From positions 413,710 to 477,709 of the forward strand of contig NZ_AFCF02000006.1 in assembly GCF_000203975.2 (NCBI RefSeq): a DNA stretch of 64,000 bases. Direction: 5' to 3'. Of the stretch, positions 20,455 to 29,392 are shown piece by piece. Position 1 is the first letter of the stretch; every line of letters starts with the position of its first letter. The position numbers were made by a program, and so were the translations under genes. The stretch comes from Leisingera sp. ANG1 (GTDB taxonomy: Bacteria > Pseudomonadota > Alphaproteobacteria > Rhodobacterales > Rhodobacteraceae). A model generated the notes under the pieces. That model searched no databases, was not told where the DNA came from, and saw nothing but the letters and a program-made list of their open reading frames with translations.

Positions 20455-21339
20455 TTACTTGCCGATCGCTTTCAGAACCGCTTCGCCCAGGCCGGCCGGG
20501 CTTTCGGCGACCACGATGCCTGCGGATTTCATCGCTTCGATCTTGTCCTCGGCGCCGCCCTTGCCGCCGGCGACAATCGCGCCCGCGTGGCCCATGCGGC
20601 GGCCCGGAGGGGCGGTGCGGCCTGCAATGAAGCCTGCAACCGGCTTCTTGCGGCCTTTCTTGGCCTCATCGGCCAGGAACTGCGCGGCCTCTTCCTCGGC
20701 GGAGCCACCGATTTCGCCGATCATGATGATGCTTTCGGTCTCGTCGTCAGCCAGGAACCATTCCAGCACGTCGATATGCTCGGTGCCTTTGATCGGATCG
20801 CCGCCGATGCCGACGCAGGTCGACTGGCCCAGGCCCACATCAGTGGTCTGCTTCACCGCCTCATAGGTCAGGGTGCCGGAGCGGGACACCACGCCGACAG
20901 AACCGCGGCGGTGGATGTGGCCGGGCATGATGCCGATCTTGCAGGCATCCGGGGTGATCACGCCGGGGCAGTTCGGGCCGATCAGGATGGAGGAGGAATT
21001 CTCCAGCGCCCGCTTCACCTTCATCATATCGAGAACCGGGATGCCCTCGGTGATGGCGACGATCACTTCCATTTCGGCGTCGATGGCTTCGAGGATGGAA
21101 TCCGCGGCAAACGGCGGCGGCACGTAGATCACCGAGGCATTGGCGCCGGTCACGTGCTTGGCTTCATGCACGGAGTTGAAGACCGGCAGCTCCAGATGGG
21201 TCTGGCCGCCTTTGCCCGGGGTCACGCCGCCGACCATCTTGGTGCCGTAGGCGATGGCCTGTTCGGAGTGGAATGTGCCTTGAGAGCCGGTGAAGCCCTG
21301 ACAGATGACCTTGGTGTTTTCGTCGATGAGGACTGCCAT
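20455..21339 (-). CDS. sucD: Succinyl-CoA synthetase alpha subunit
   Basis: 294 residues, the usual length. It binds CoA through the N-terminal Rossmann domain ([16 protein letters not shown]) and carries the phosphohistidine in [15 protein letters not shown]. With SucC it interconverts succinyl-CoA and succinate while forming a nucleoside triphosphate. In most genomes sucC and sucD are adjacent; here a glycosyltransferase gene separates them by nearly 0.9 kb. Confidence 0.97.
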   Translation of the reverse strand: MAVLIDENTKVICQGFTGSQGTFHSEQAIAYGTKMVGGVTPGKGGQTHLELPVFNSVHEAKHVTGANASVIYVPPPFAADSILEAIDAEMEVIVAITEGIPVLDMMKVKRALENSSSILIGPNCPGVITPDACKIGIMPGHIHRRGSVGVVSRSGTLTYEAVKQTTDVGLGQSTCVGIGGDPIKGTEHIDVLEWFLADDETESIIMIGEIGGSAEEEAAQFLADEAKKGRKKPVAGFIAGRTAPPGRRMGHAGAIVAGGKGGAEDKIEAMKSAGIVVAESPAGLGEAVLKAIGK

Positions 21340-21357
21340 GTTGTCCTTTCCTTTCGA

Positions 21358-22197
21358 TTAAACGGCTTGTGTCTTTGCGGCACGCGCCGCGTTGTCGTCG
21401 GTAAGTGCCCGATCTGCATAGGTGACACGGGCAAGCCGTGCGCGGCCGGAGATCAGGCGGAAGAGAGACCGGGGCAAGGCACTGAGTTCAGCCATGCCCC
21501 GCAAACGTTTTTGGCGCCAGCGAACAGCAGAAGCAGGGCGGCGGGTGCCATGCCCCAGAAAAGTGCTTTCTTCGGGGGGCGTATTGCCCTGTTTCACCAG
21601 CGCTGGAGTGATCTGATAGGGGTTGAGGGAAACTGCCAGGCGGGAAACCAGCGGATTGAACAGCAACTGGTCGATCGAGAGGTCGAACGGGCGCGCCGCC
21701 AGAAGCTGTTCCGCAGCGGACCGTGTCACCAGATAGCCGGCTGAGCCTGGGTTGCGTGACAGCATCGGTGCCAGTCGGCGGCCATGACGCGCCGTGCCGC
21801 CAGTGCCCAGCATCACCCGCAGCGAGTCGCTGCGCCAGAATTCGATATTCACCAGCCCGCAACCGTCCGGCCACCAGCTCAGATCATCCAGCCACAGACG
21901 CAGCTCCGGCGAGATGAAGACGTCATCCTCAAACACAAGAGCGATATCCGCATCACTGTCCAGAAATGTTTCCCAGACACGGGCGTGGCTCAGCGTGCAC
22001 GCCATGTTGCCCGCTGCAAAGGCCCCCCAGGGGCCAAAGCTGCGGCATTGCTTCAGCAGTTCGGATTCAGGTGTTGTCTGCAGGTCAACGGCAGGCACGA
22101 ACTCGGCCTCGATGCGGGCGTCCGCCAGTGCTGCCCGCATTGCTGCGTGCCGCCCGGCCGCCCGTTCGAGCGAGATCATGTAGGCTGCGAGTTTCAT
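21358..22197 (-). CDS. Glycosyltransferase family 25 protein
   Basis: 279 residues. The N-terminal [17 protein letters not shown] and the metal- and nucleotide-sugar-binding [11 protein letters not shown] mark the GT25 group (LPS or oligosaccharide beta-galactosyltransferase type). A central [14 protein letters not shown] block fits the family. It probably adds a sugar to a lipopolysaccharide or capsule intermediate on the cytoplasmic face. It sits between sucC (57 nt) and sucD (18 nt) in the same direction, an unexpected place for a surface-sugar gene. Confidence 0.85.
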   Translation of the reverse strand: MKLAAYMISLERAAGRHAAMRAALADARIEAEFVPAVDLQTTPESELLKQCRSFGPWGAFAAGNMACTLSHARVWETFLDSDADIALVFEDDVFISPELRLWLDDLSWWPDGCGLVNIEFWRSDSLRVMLGTGGTARHGRRLAPMLSRNPGSAGYLVTRSAAEQLLAARPFDLSIDQLLFNPLVSRLAVSLNPYQITPALVKQGNTPPEESTFLGHGTRRPASAVRWRQKRLRGMAELSALPRSLFRLISGRARLARVTYADRALTDDNAARAAKTQAV

Positions 22198-22226
22198 GTG
22201 CTGGAACCTGTCCTTGATCCGGAAAG

Positions 22227-22247
22227 CTCCCGGGCTGAGCCCGGGAG
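22227..22247 (-). terminator. Hairpin between sucC and the GT25 gene
   Basis: CTCCCGGGC (22227-22235) pairs perfectly with GCCCGGGAG (22239-22247) around a 3-nt loop, starting 8 nt after the sucC stop. Only a short CTTTCC follows on the minus strand, so it is a weak or partial terminator, or a stabilising 3' structure that lowers downstream expression. Confidence 0.5.
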
Positions 22248-22254
22248 AGCAGGA

Positions 22255-23448
22255 TCAGCCCTTCACCGCCTTCACGATCTTTTCGGCGCCGTCCTTGAGG
22301 TTGTCGGCGGCGATCACGTCGAGGCCGGAGGTGTTGATGATCTCCTTGCCCTTCTCGACGTTGGTGCCCTCGAGGCGGACCACCAGCGGCACCTTGAGGC
22401 CGACTTCCTTGACCGCGGCAACCACGCCCTCGGCGATCACGTCGCACCGCATGATGCCGCCGAAGATGTTCACCAGGATGCCTTTGACGTTCGGGTCGGA
22501 AGTGATGATCTTGAAGGCCTCGGTCACCTTCTCCTTGGTGGCGCCGCCGCCCACGTCGAGGAAGTTGGCAGGCTCCGCGCCATACAGCTTGATGATGTCC
22601 ATGGTGGCCATCGCCAGGCCCGCGCCGTTCACCATGCAGCCGATCTCACCGTCGAGCGCGATATAGTTCAGGTCGTATTTGGAGGCTTCCAGCTCTTTCG
22701 GGTCTTCCTCGGTGGTGTCGCGCAGCTCAGCCACGTCGGCGTGGCGGTAAACCGCGTTGCCGTCAAAGCCGACCTTGGCGTCCAGCACTTTCAGCGCGCC
22801 GTCGTCGCCGACGATCAGCGGGTTGATCTCCAGCATCTCCATGTCCTTCTCGACGAAGGCTTTGTAGAGCTGGCCCATCAGCTTGACGCACTGCTTGATC
22901 TGCGCGCCTTCAAGGCCAAGCGAAAACGCGATGCGGCGGCCGTGGTAGGGCTGGTAGCCGGTGGCCGGGTCGACAGAGAAGGACAGGATCTTTTCCGGGG
23001 TGGCGGCGGCCACTTCCTCGATGTCCATGCCGCCCTCGGTGGAGCAGACAAAGGAGATGCGGGAGGTCTGGCGGTCGACCAGCAGTGCCAGGTACAGCTC
23101 GGTCTGGATGCCGGAGCCCGCTTCGATGTAGATGCGGTTCACCTGCTTGCCGGCCGGGCCGGTCTGATGGGTCACAAGAGTGCGGCCCAGCATCTTCTTG
23201 GCTTCCTCGGCAGCTTCCTCCACCGATTTGGTCAGGCGCACGCCGCCTTTTTCGCCGGCATCGGCTTCCTTGAAGGAGCCCTTGCCGCGGCCGCCTGCGT
23301 GGATCTGTGCCTTTACGACCCAAAGCGGGCCGTCGAGTTCACCGGCGGCTGTCTTGGCTTCTTCGGCCCGCAGCACCACGCGTCCGTCGGACACCGGCGC
23401 ACCGTAGCTGCGAAGAAGGGCTTTGGCCTGATATTCGTGGATGTTCAT
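22255..23448 (-). CDS. sucC: Succinyl-CoA synthetase beta subunit
   Basis: 397 residues from the ATG at 23448 ([18 protein letters not shown]), the normal SucC start; the longer in-frame start at 23499 adds a polar leader. It has the ATP-grasp fold with [16 protein letters not shown] in the nucleotide site, the Mg-binding EINPL, and the C-terminal ligase domain with [11 protein letters not shown]. It is the first gene of the suc operon, and its upstream region carries the paired palindromes at 23562-23592. Confidence 0.97.
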   Translation of the reverse strand: MNIHEYQAKALLRSYGAPVSDGRVVLRAEEAKTAAGELDGPLWVVKAQIHAGGRGKGSFKEADAGEKGGVRLTKSVEEAAEEAKKMLGRTLVTHQTGPAGKQVNRIYIEAGSGIQTELYLALLVDRQTSRISFVCSTEGGMDIEEVAAATPEKILSFSVDPATGYQPYHGRRIAFSLGLEGAQIKQCVKLMGQLYKAFVEKDMEMLEINPLIVGDDGALKVLDAKVGFDGNAVYRHADVAELRDTTEEDPKELEASKYDLNYIALDGEIGCMVNGAGLAMATMDIIKLYGAEPANFLDVGGGATKEKVTEAFKIITSDPNVKGILVNIFGGIMRCDVIAEGVVAAVKEVGLKVPLVVRLEGTNVEKGKEIINTSGLDVIAADNLKDGAEKIVKAVKG

Positions 23449-23484
23449 TTGAAACTGTCCCGTCTGGCTGCAATTGTCTGCTGA

Positions 23485-23514
23485 TTTATAGGCCGTCATA
23501 ATGCCAAGTGTTAA
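23485..23514 (-). promoter_or_regulatory. Possible sucC promoter
   Basis: On the minus strand TTAACA (23509-23514) and TATAAA (23485-23490) are separated by 18 nt, a plausible sigma-70 arrangement about 40 nt upstream of the sucC ATG. Chosen by eye in an AT-rich pocket, so uncertain. Confidence 0.35.
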
Positions 23515-23561
23515 AGGCTTTTTTGACTGGCTGCGGGGAAATGCGGAAGATTTTCGACTTT

Positions 23562-23592
23562 TGTGATCACACTATTTGGCCGTGTGATCACA
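23562..23592. promoter_or_regulatory. Twin TGTGATCACA operator upstream of sucC
   Basis: Two perfect 10-bp palindromes, TGTGATCACA at 23562-23571 and 23583-23592, start 21 bp apart, so they face the same side of the helix. They lie 114-144 bp upstream of the sucC start. The same pair, one base off in one copy, occurs upstream of sdhC. This is not a CRP site (TGTGA-N6-TCACA), because the half sites abut without a spacer. Confidence 0.7.
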
Positions 23593-23818
23593 TAGCGCCG
23601 CTGCCGTCTTGGGGCGCCGGCGCCGATTCCTTGGCTTGATCTGCCGTTTTCGTGCCGCGCGTGCTGGACGGCAGCAGTTTGCTGCTGTTGCCTCAGAACA
23701 GGCAGCTCCCGCAGGCCGCGGCAGGAAAGCGGGCTTGAGCACGTTGCCTGAAGGGGGCTTTTTTGGCATTAGGGCGCATGGACCGCAGCGCCGCGGCGCG
23801 AGACTCAGGAGAGTTGTT

Positions 23819-24457
23819 TTGACTATCGACACCAAAGACTATTGGGATGCCTACTACGGCAAAAAGGAAAGACCGGCGGTGCCGTCGCAATTCGCAGCCT
23901 TTGTGCTGAATGAATTTTCCGACCGGCAGAGGTTCGTGGACCTCGGTTGCGGTGACGGCCGGGACAGTTTCTTTTTCGCCATGCACGGCAAGTCCGTCCG
24001 CGGCATCGACGGATCTGCCTCCGCGGTCTCGCTGTGCCAGGCTGTGGCGGAACGCCGGGGTGTGGACAATATCGGGTTCAGCCAGCTGGATATGCAGGAC
24101 GCCGTCGCCTGTTCGAGCTTCCTGGAGCAGAACGCCGCCGATTGGGGTGACGCGATTGTCTATGCGCGTTTCTTTCTGCACGCGATTGACGAAGACGCCG
24201 AAGCAAACCTGCTGCGTCTTGCAGCGGGGCTGGTTGGTGACAGAGGCCGTCTGTGCCTGGAGTTCCGCACGCCGCGGGATCAGTTCCAGACCAAGGTGAC
24301 ATCAGAGCACTACCGCCGCTATGTGGAGCCGCTTCAGGTGATCGCCAGCGCCGGCCGGCACGGTCTGACATGCACTTATCTGGCAGAAGGCTTCGGTTTT
24401 GCGAAATACAAGGCCGATGATGCCTTTGTTGCGCGCATGGTTCTGGAGCGCCAATGA
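23819..24457 (+). CDS. Class I SAM-dependent methyltransferase
   Basis: 212 residues from a TTG start at 23819 with AGGAG 7 nt upstream (TIDTKDYWDAYYGKKERP follows); no ATG is near. The SAM-binding motif I is FVDLGCGDGRDS, followed by the acidic residue in RGIDGSASAV and the post-motif SQLDMQD. It resembles TehB-like small methyltransferases. It overlaps the LicD-like gene by 4 nt, so the two act together; a glycan or phospholipid-head substrate would fit, but that is inference. Confidence 0.82.
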   Translation: MTIDTKDYWDAYYGKKERPAVPSQFAAFVLNEFSDRQRFVDLGCGDGRDSFFFAMHGKSVRGIDGSASAVSLCQAVAERRGVDNIGFSQLDMQDAVACSSFLEQNAADWGDAIVYARFFLHAIDEDAEANLLRLAAGLVGDRGRLCLEFRTPRDQFQTKVTSEHYRRYVEPLQVIASAGRHGLTCTYLAEGFGFAKYKADDAFVARMVLERQ

Positions 24458-25050
24458 TTGATCCGGTTCCCGCTGAACTTAACCGCAACAATCTGAGAGA
24501 TATCTTTGCCCGTCTGGCAGGGGTGGAGGCATTTGTCTTCTTTGGCACGCTGCTGGGCTGTGTGCGCGACGGCGACATCATTCCGCATGACGATGACATC
24601 GACATCTACGTGAATGCGCGGGACAGAAAGAAGCTGCTGGCCGCGCTTGAAAGCAGCGGTTTCGAGCTGGAGCTTCATCCGCGGGCGAAGTGGTATAAGT
24701 TCTGGCGCAAGCCGCTGGTTGTGCAGGCCACGCGGATGCAGGACGGGATCAAGACCTACGCCGATTTCTACTTTTACGACGACAGTCCCGCGGACTACCT
24801 GATCGAACGGTGGAATTTCGCAGGATTGTGGCGCGACCCCGCGACCACGATCCATGTGCCCAAGGAGCTGATTTTTCCTTTGCAGGACGCGGAAATGCAG
24901 GGCATTCCCATCCGTGTTCCGGCGCGGCCTGAGGAGGTCTGCGCCTTTCTCTATGGTCCGTCCTGGGGAACGCCTGTTCGCAAAGGGGAGGGGTATACGA
25001 TGGAAATTTCCGGGAACCGCCCTCAGTTCAAACTGAAGGCTGCCAGCTAG
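24454..25050 (+). CDS. LicD-family nucleotidyltransferase-like protein
   Basis: 198 residues. The LicD/FKRP signature is clear: FGTLLGCVRDGDIIPHDDDIDIYV, in which GTLLG and the DDDID aspartates bind metal and nucleotide. LicD proteins transfer phosphocholine or related phospho-groups to cell-surface glycans. It is coupled to the methyltransferase gene by an ATGA overlap. With the GT25 gene 2 kb away it hints at a small surface-modification set. No choline kinase or cytidylyltransferase lies nearby. Confidence 0.87.
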   Translation: MIDPVPAELNRNNLRDIFARLAGVEAFVFFGTLLGCVRDGDIIPHDDDIDIYVNARDRKKLLAALESSGFELELHPRAKWYKFWRKPLVVQATRMQDGIKTYADFYFYDDSPADYLIERWNFAGLWRDPATTIHVPKELIFPLQDAEMQGIPIRVPARPEEVCAFLYGPSWGTPVRKGEGYTMEISGNRPQFKLKAAS

Positions 25051-25055
25051 AGAAC

Positions 25056-25087
25056 CAAAAAAAACGGGGCGCTGAGGCCCCGTTTTT
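25056..25087. terminator. Bidirectional terminator between licD-like gene and mdh
   Basis: ACGGGGC (25064-25070) pairs with GCCCCGT (25077-25083) around GCTGAG, with an A-run on the left and a T-run on the right. It can end both the plus-strand licD-like unit and the minus-strand mdh transcript. Confidence 0.9.
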
Positions 25088-25107
25088 CATCTTGTCTTTT
25101 TGCCGGA

Positions 25108-26190
<1,083 letters not shown>

Positions 26191-26229
26191 CTAAACCGTC
26201 TGTAATCTGGGCATTTCGGAGGGCGGGTG

Positions 26230-26985
26230 ATGGCGGCGTTTGATGCAATGTTTTTCGTTTTTGCCATCCCGGCGGTCGTTTTTGCGGGCGTGTCCAAGGG
26301 CGGTTTCGGGTCCGGCGCAGCTTTTGCCTCGGCGTCGATTCTGGCGCTGGTGCTGGAGCCGGGCATGGCGCTGGCGCTGATGCTGCCCCTGCTGATGCTG
26401 ATCGACGTGGCCAATCTGAAACCCTATTGGGGACGCTGGAACCTGCGGGCATCGCTGCTGCTGATTGGCGGCGGCTTGCCCGGCGTGGCGCTGGGTGCCT
26501 GGCTTTATGCGGCGGTGGATGCGGATGCGATGCGGGTGTTGATCGGGCTGGTCTCTGTCTGTTTTGTGCTGTGGCAGCTGCGCGGGCGGCTGCGGCTGCG
26601 GCTGGCGGCAGATGCGCCGCTGTCAACGGGCGCCGGTGCGCTGGCCGGGCTGGCGGTGGGGTTCACCAGTTTTGTCAGCCATGCGGGCGGGCCGCCGGCC
26701 GCGGTTTATCTTCTCAGCCTGAAGTTGCGGAAGACCGAGTACCAGGCCAGCACGGTGCTGATCTTCTGGGCCATCAATATCGCCAAGGCGGTGCCTTATG
26801 CCGGGCTGGGGATGTTCACACGTGAAACCCTGCTGCTGGACCTGATGCTGGCGCCCTTTGCGCTGCTCGGGGCCTGGCTGGGGGTGAAGCTGCACCATTC
26901 GATCCCGGAGCGCTGGTTCTTTGCGCTGACCTATGTGCTGCTGACAGTGACCGGCGCTAAGCTGATCTGGGACGGGCTGGCCTGA
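26230..26985 (+). CDS. TauE/SafE (TSUP) family permease
   Basis: 251 residues from the ATG at 26230, with GGAGGG 6 nt upstream (a GTG one codon earlier is possible). About eight membrane helices; the paired TSUP repeats are visible as VSKGGFGSGAAFA near the N-terminus and GFTSFVSHAGGPPAAVYLL in the second half. The family exports sulfite, sulfoacetate or other organic anions. It is shorter than, and not a close relative of, the tandem pair at 48826-50783. The substrate cannot be read from sequence. Confidence 0.85.
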   Translation: MAAFDAMFFVFAIPAVVFAGVSKGGFGSGAAFASASILALVLEPGMALALMLPLLMLIDVANLKPYWGRWNLRASLLLIGGGLPGVALGAWLYAAVDADAMRVLIGLVSVCFVLWQLRGRLRLRLAADAPLSTGAGALAGLAVGFTSFVSHAGGPPAAVYLLSLKLRKTEYQASTVLIFWAINIAKAVPYAGLGMFTRETLLLDLMLAPFALLGAWLGVKLHHSIPERWFFALTYVLLTVTGAKLIWDGLA

Positions 26986-27062
26986 AGACTGCTCGCATCA
27001 GCCAGCCCGCGCGGCGTCCCCGGCCGCTAACCTGCAGCCCGGAAACCTGCCTCAATGCTTGC

Positions 27063-27377
27063 TCAGGCGTCGCTGTCGGTGTTCGGCAGGGCCTCTGCCA
27101 GCACTTCGTAGGACTGGCCGGAGGCGACCAGGCAGGTCATGCCGTTGGGGGTGGTCACCGTAATGGTCCAGCTGCCGGTGTCGGCAGAGGCAAAGGTTTC
27201 CATCACCATGCCCTGCTGGCCCATGCCGATGCTTTGGCGGCTTTCGCCGTATTTTTCGGCTAGCCTTTTGATCACCGCATCGCGCGGGGCGCAGTTGCGG
27301 CTTTGGGCAGCGGCGGGTGCGGCGGCCATGGTCACCGCGGCCAGCGCCAGCGGCAGTGCGAAGATTGAGTTTTTCAT
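27063..27377 (-). CDS. Secreted hypothetical protein
   Basis: 104 residues with a clear signal peptide (MKNSIFALPLALAAVTMAAAPAAAQ, cleavage after AAA). The mature protein is about 80 residues, with two cysteines (RNCAPRD and MTCLVAS) and a central beta-rich stretch (SWTITVTTPNG). No family recognised beyond resemblance to small periplasmic proteins of roseobacters. It is divergent from mcl2 and convergent with the TSUP gene. Confidence 0.72.
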   Translation of the reverse strand: MKNSIFALPLALAAVTMAAAPAAAQSRNCAPRDAVIKRLAEKYGESRQSIGMGQQGMVMETFASADTGSWTITVTTPNGMTCLVASGQSYEVLAEALPNTDSDA

Positions 27378-27727
27378 CTCGTTTTACCCTTTCCGGAACG
27401 GCCGGACAGGGAAGGGTGCCTGACGGCAGCCCCCGGTGTCCCTGTTCGGGCCGGTGTGTGACGCAATTCGAAATGCAGGCCCCATGCCTGCGGGCAGCAG
27501 GTGCGGCCTGTGGCGGCGGCAGTGGTCCTGTGCCTTGGTGCCCCTCAGTGTGCCGGTCAGGTGCTGATAAGTGGTTAACCAGGCGTGCGCCGAAAATTCA
27601 CACATTTTTTCAAGCGCTTGCTGCAAATGCGCGAAAGGTTACGCTGCGCTGCGGCGGAATTGTACTTGAAAGTATACAATCGAATCTGTACCGCTTTACG
27701 CAACAAAATAACTTATGGAGAGGCCTC
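27378..27727. other. Intergenic region upstream of mcl2
   Basis: About 350 bases with no convincing gene. The last 130 bases are AT-rich and hold the inverted repeat at 27659-27680, an AAGCGCTT palindrome near 27611, and the purine-rich TTATGGAGAGG before the mcl2 start. Confidence 0.55.
27659..27680. promoter_or_regulatory. Inverted repeat upstream of mcl2
   Basis: ATTGTA (27659-27664) and TACAAT (27675-27680) form a perfect two-fold pair with a 10-nt spacer, ending 47 nt before the mcl2 ATG. The spacing suits a dimeric helix-turn-helix regulator. No regulator gene is adjacent, so this is a candidate only. Confidence 0.45.
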
Positions 27728-28582
27728 ATGGACCCGCGCACGCGCCCCTACCGCTCGGTTTTGTATATCCCCGGCTCCAACGCGCGTGCGCTGGAGAAGG
27801 CCAAAACCCTGCCGGTGGACGCGGTGATCTTCGATCTGGAGGATGCGGTCTCAGCCGATGAAAAAACCAATGCCCGCGAGACCTTGGCCCAGGCGCTGAA
27901 GGGTGGCGGCTATGGCGCGCGGATGAAAATCGTGCGGATCAACGGGCTGGATACCGAGTGGGGCCGTGGTGATGCGGCGGCGGCGGCGCGGATGAACCCG
28001 GATGCGATTCTTCTGCCCAAGGTGAATGCGCCGGAGGATTTGGACGCGCTGGCGGAAATTACCGGCGATATCCCGTTGTGGGCGATGATGGAAACCCCGC
28101 GCGGCATGCTGAATGCCGCCGCGATTGCAGCGCACCCCAAGCTGCAGGGCATGGTGATGGGCACCAATGACCTGGCCAAGGAACTGCAGACCCGCTACCG
28201 CCCCGACCGGATGCCGATGATGGCGGGTCTGGGCCTGTGCCTGCTGGCGGCCAAGGCCGAGGGGCTGGTGATTGTCGACGGCGTCTATAACGCCTTCAAG
28301 GACGTGGAGGGGCTGGCCGCGGAATGCGCGCAAGGCCGCGACATGGGCTTTGACGGCAAGACCCTGATCCACCCGGCGCAGGTAGAGGTGGCCAATGCCG
28401 CCTTTGCCCCGACTGAGCGCGAGATCGACACCTCCCGCCGCCAGATTGCCGCATTTGATGAGGCCCAGGCCGCTGGGCAGGGTGTTGCCGTGGTTGATGG
28501 CAAGATAGTCGAGAACCTGCATGTTGTAACGGCGCGTGAAATTCTGGCAAAAGCGGATGCAATCGCTGCGGTTTCCGCGTAG
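27728..28582 (+). CDS. mcl2: (3S)-malyl-CoA thioesterase, CitE/HpcH family
   Basis: 284 residues from the ATG at 27728, with GGAG upstream. It belongs to the HpcH/HpaI aldolase and citrate-lyase-beta fold: RSVLYIPGSNARALEKA, the metal-site FDLEDAV, the catalytic METPRGML, and GFDGKTLIHPAQ. The length and motifs match the Rhodobacter sphaeroides Mcl2 type, which hydrolyses (3S)-malyl-CoA to malate and CoA in the ethylmalonyl-CoA pathway. The lyase Mcl1 is longer (about 318 residues) and has a different N-terminus. mch follows two genes later. Confidence 0.85.
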   Translation: MDPRTRPYRSVLYIPGSNARALEKAKTLPVDAVIFDLEDAVSADEKTNARETLAQALKGGGYGARMKIVRINGLDTEWGRGDAAAAARMNPDAILLPKVNAPEDLDALAEITGDIPLWAMMETPRGMLNAAAIAAHPKLQGMVMGTNDLAKELQTRYRPDRMPMMAGLGLCLLAAKAEGLVIVDGVYNAFKDVEGLAAECAQGRDMGFDGKTLIHPAQVEVANAAFAPTEREIDTSRRQIAAFDEAQAAGQGVAVVDGKIVENLHVVTAREILAKADAIAAVSA

Positions 28583-28616
28583 GTGTTAATCAGCTTAACA
28601 TCTAAGAGGGGCTGAT

Positions 28617-29165
28617 ATGGCACTGTTGATCCTGGGACTTCTGCTGTGGTGGGGCGGCCACCTGTTCAAACGGCTGGCACCGGATATGCGTGCCTCCATG
28701 GGCAATGGCGGGCGCGGCGTGGTGGCGCTGGTGCTGGTGGCGGGCGTTGCGCTGATGGTGATCGGCTACCGCTCAGCCGAGAGTTTCGATTTGGCGCTGG
28801 TGCCGCCGTTCCTGAAGCATATCAACAACCTGCTGGTGCTGGTTGCGATCTATTTCATGAGCCCTGGCCCGCATAAGGGCGCGCTGTTCTACAAGATGCG
28901 CCACCCGATGCTGACGGGCTTTGGCCTGTGGGCGCTGGCGCACCTGCTGGTGAACTGGGATCCGGCGTCGTTTGTCCTGTTCGGCGGCCTGTGGGCATGG
29001 TCCATCACCGAGAAAGTGGTGATCAACCGGGCAGAGCCGGGCTGGCAGCCGGGGCCGAAGGGCGCGATTGCCAAGGACGGGATGTTCCTTGCCGCCTCGA
29101 TTGTCCTGATGGGGGTGATCGGCTACGTCCACGGCATCGTCGGCCCGTCGCCGTTCGGCGGCTAG
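28617..29165 (+). CDS. NnrU family membrane protein
   Basis: 182 residues with five or six membrane segments. The NnrU family is recognisable from the N-terminal LLLWWGGHLFKRLAPDMR, the central MRHPMLTGFGLWALAHLLVN and ITEKVVINR. NnrU was named from a nitric-oxide-reduction locus, and related proteins share the fold of isoprenylcysteine methyltransferase-like membrane proteins; its role is uncertain. It lies between mcl2 (34 nt) and the DUF1737 gene (23 nt), so it is in the ethylmalonyl-CoA operon. No denitrification gene is nearby. Confidence 0.85.
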   Translation: MALLILGLLLWWGGHLFKRLAPDMRASMGNGGRGVVALVLVAGVALMVIGYRSAESFDLALVPPFLKHINNLLVLVAIYFMSPGPHKGALFYKMRHPMLTGFGLWALAHLLVNWDPASFVLFGGLWAWSITEKVVINRAEPGWQPGPKGAIAKDGMFLAASIVLMGVIGYVHGIVGPSPFGG

Positions 29166-29188
29166 GCCCTTAGCCAGGATAGGAAACC

Positions 29189-29392
29189 ATGAAGCTTTAC
29201 CGATTTTTGTCCGAAGACGACACCTCTGCCTTTTGCCACAAGGTGACCGATGCGCTGAACAAGGGCTGGGAGCTGCACGGCAGCCCGACCCAGGCCTTTG
29301 ATCCCGTCAAGGGGATCATGCGCTGCGGTCAGGCGGTGGTGAAGGAGGTGGACGGAACCTACACCCCTGAGACCAAACTGGGAGAACACTGA
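29189..29392 (+). CDS. DUF1737 domain protein
   Basis: 67 residues. The whole protein is one DUF1737 domain: KLYRFLSEDD, the central helix VTDALNKGWELHGSP, and a strand MRCGQAVVKEV. Its stop overlaps the mch start (TGATG), so it is translationally coupled to the hydratase. Function unknown. The tight coupling suggests a role tied to mch or its product. Confidence 0.85.
   Translation: MKLYRFLSEDDTSAFCHKVTDALNKGWELHGSPTQAFDPVKGIMRCGQAVVKEVDGTYTPETKLGEH

Larger units (their letters stand above)
23449..23818. other. Intergenic region between sucC and the methyltransferase gene
   Basis: About 370 bases with divergent genes on each side. It holds the likely sucC promoter (23485-23514) and the twin TGTGATCACA palindromes (23562-23592). 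A frame open on the plus strand upstream of 23819 is Arg/Ala-rich and lacks a ribosome site, so I do not count it as coding. Confidence 0.6.

Noticed and set aside
23562..23592. Classical CRP site upstream of sucC
   Set aside because: The half sites TGTGA and TCACA abut without the 6-nt spacer of CRP sites, so I list a different, unnamed operator instead.
27317..27727. Longer N-terminus for Mcl2
   Set aside because: The extension reads through the signal-peptide region of the opposite-strand gene and lacks similarity; the ATG at 27728 has a ribosome site and fits the family start.
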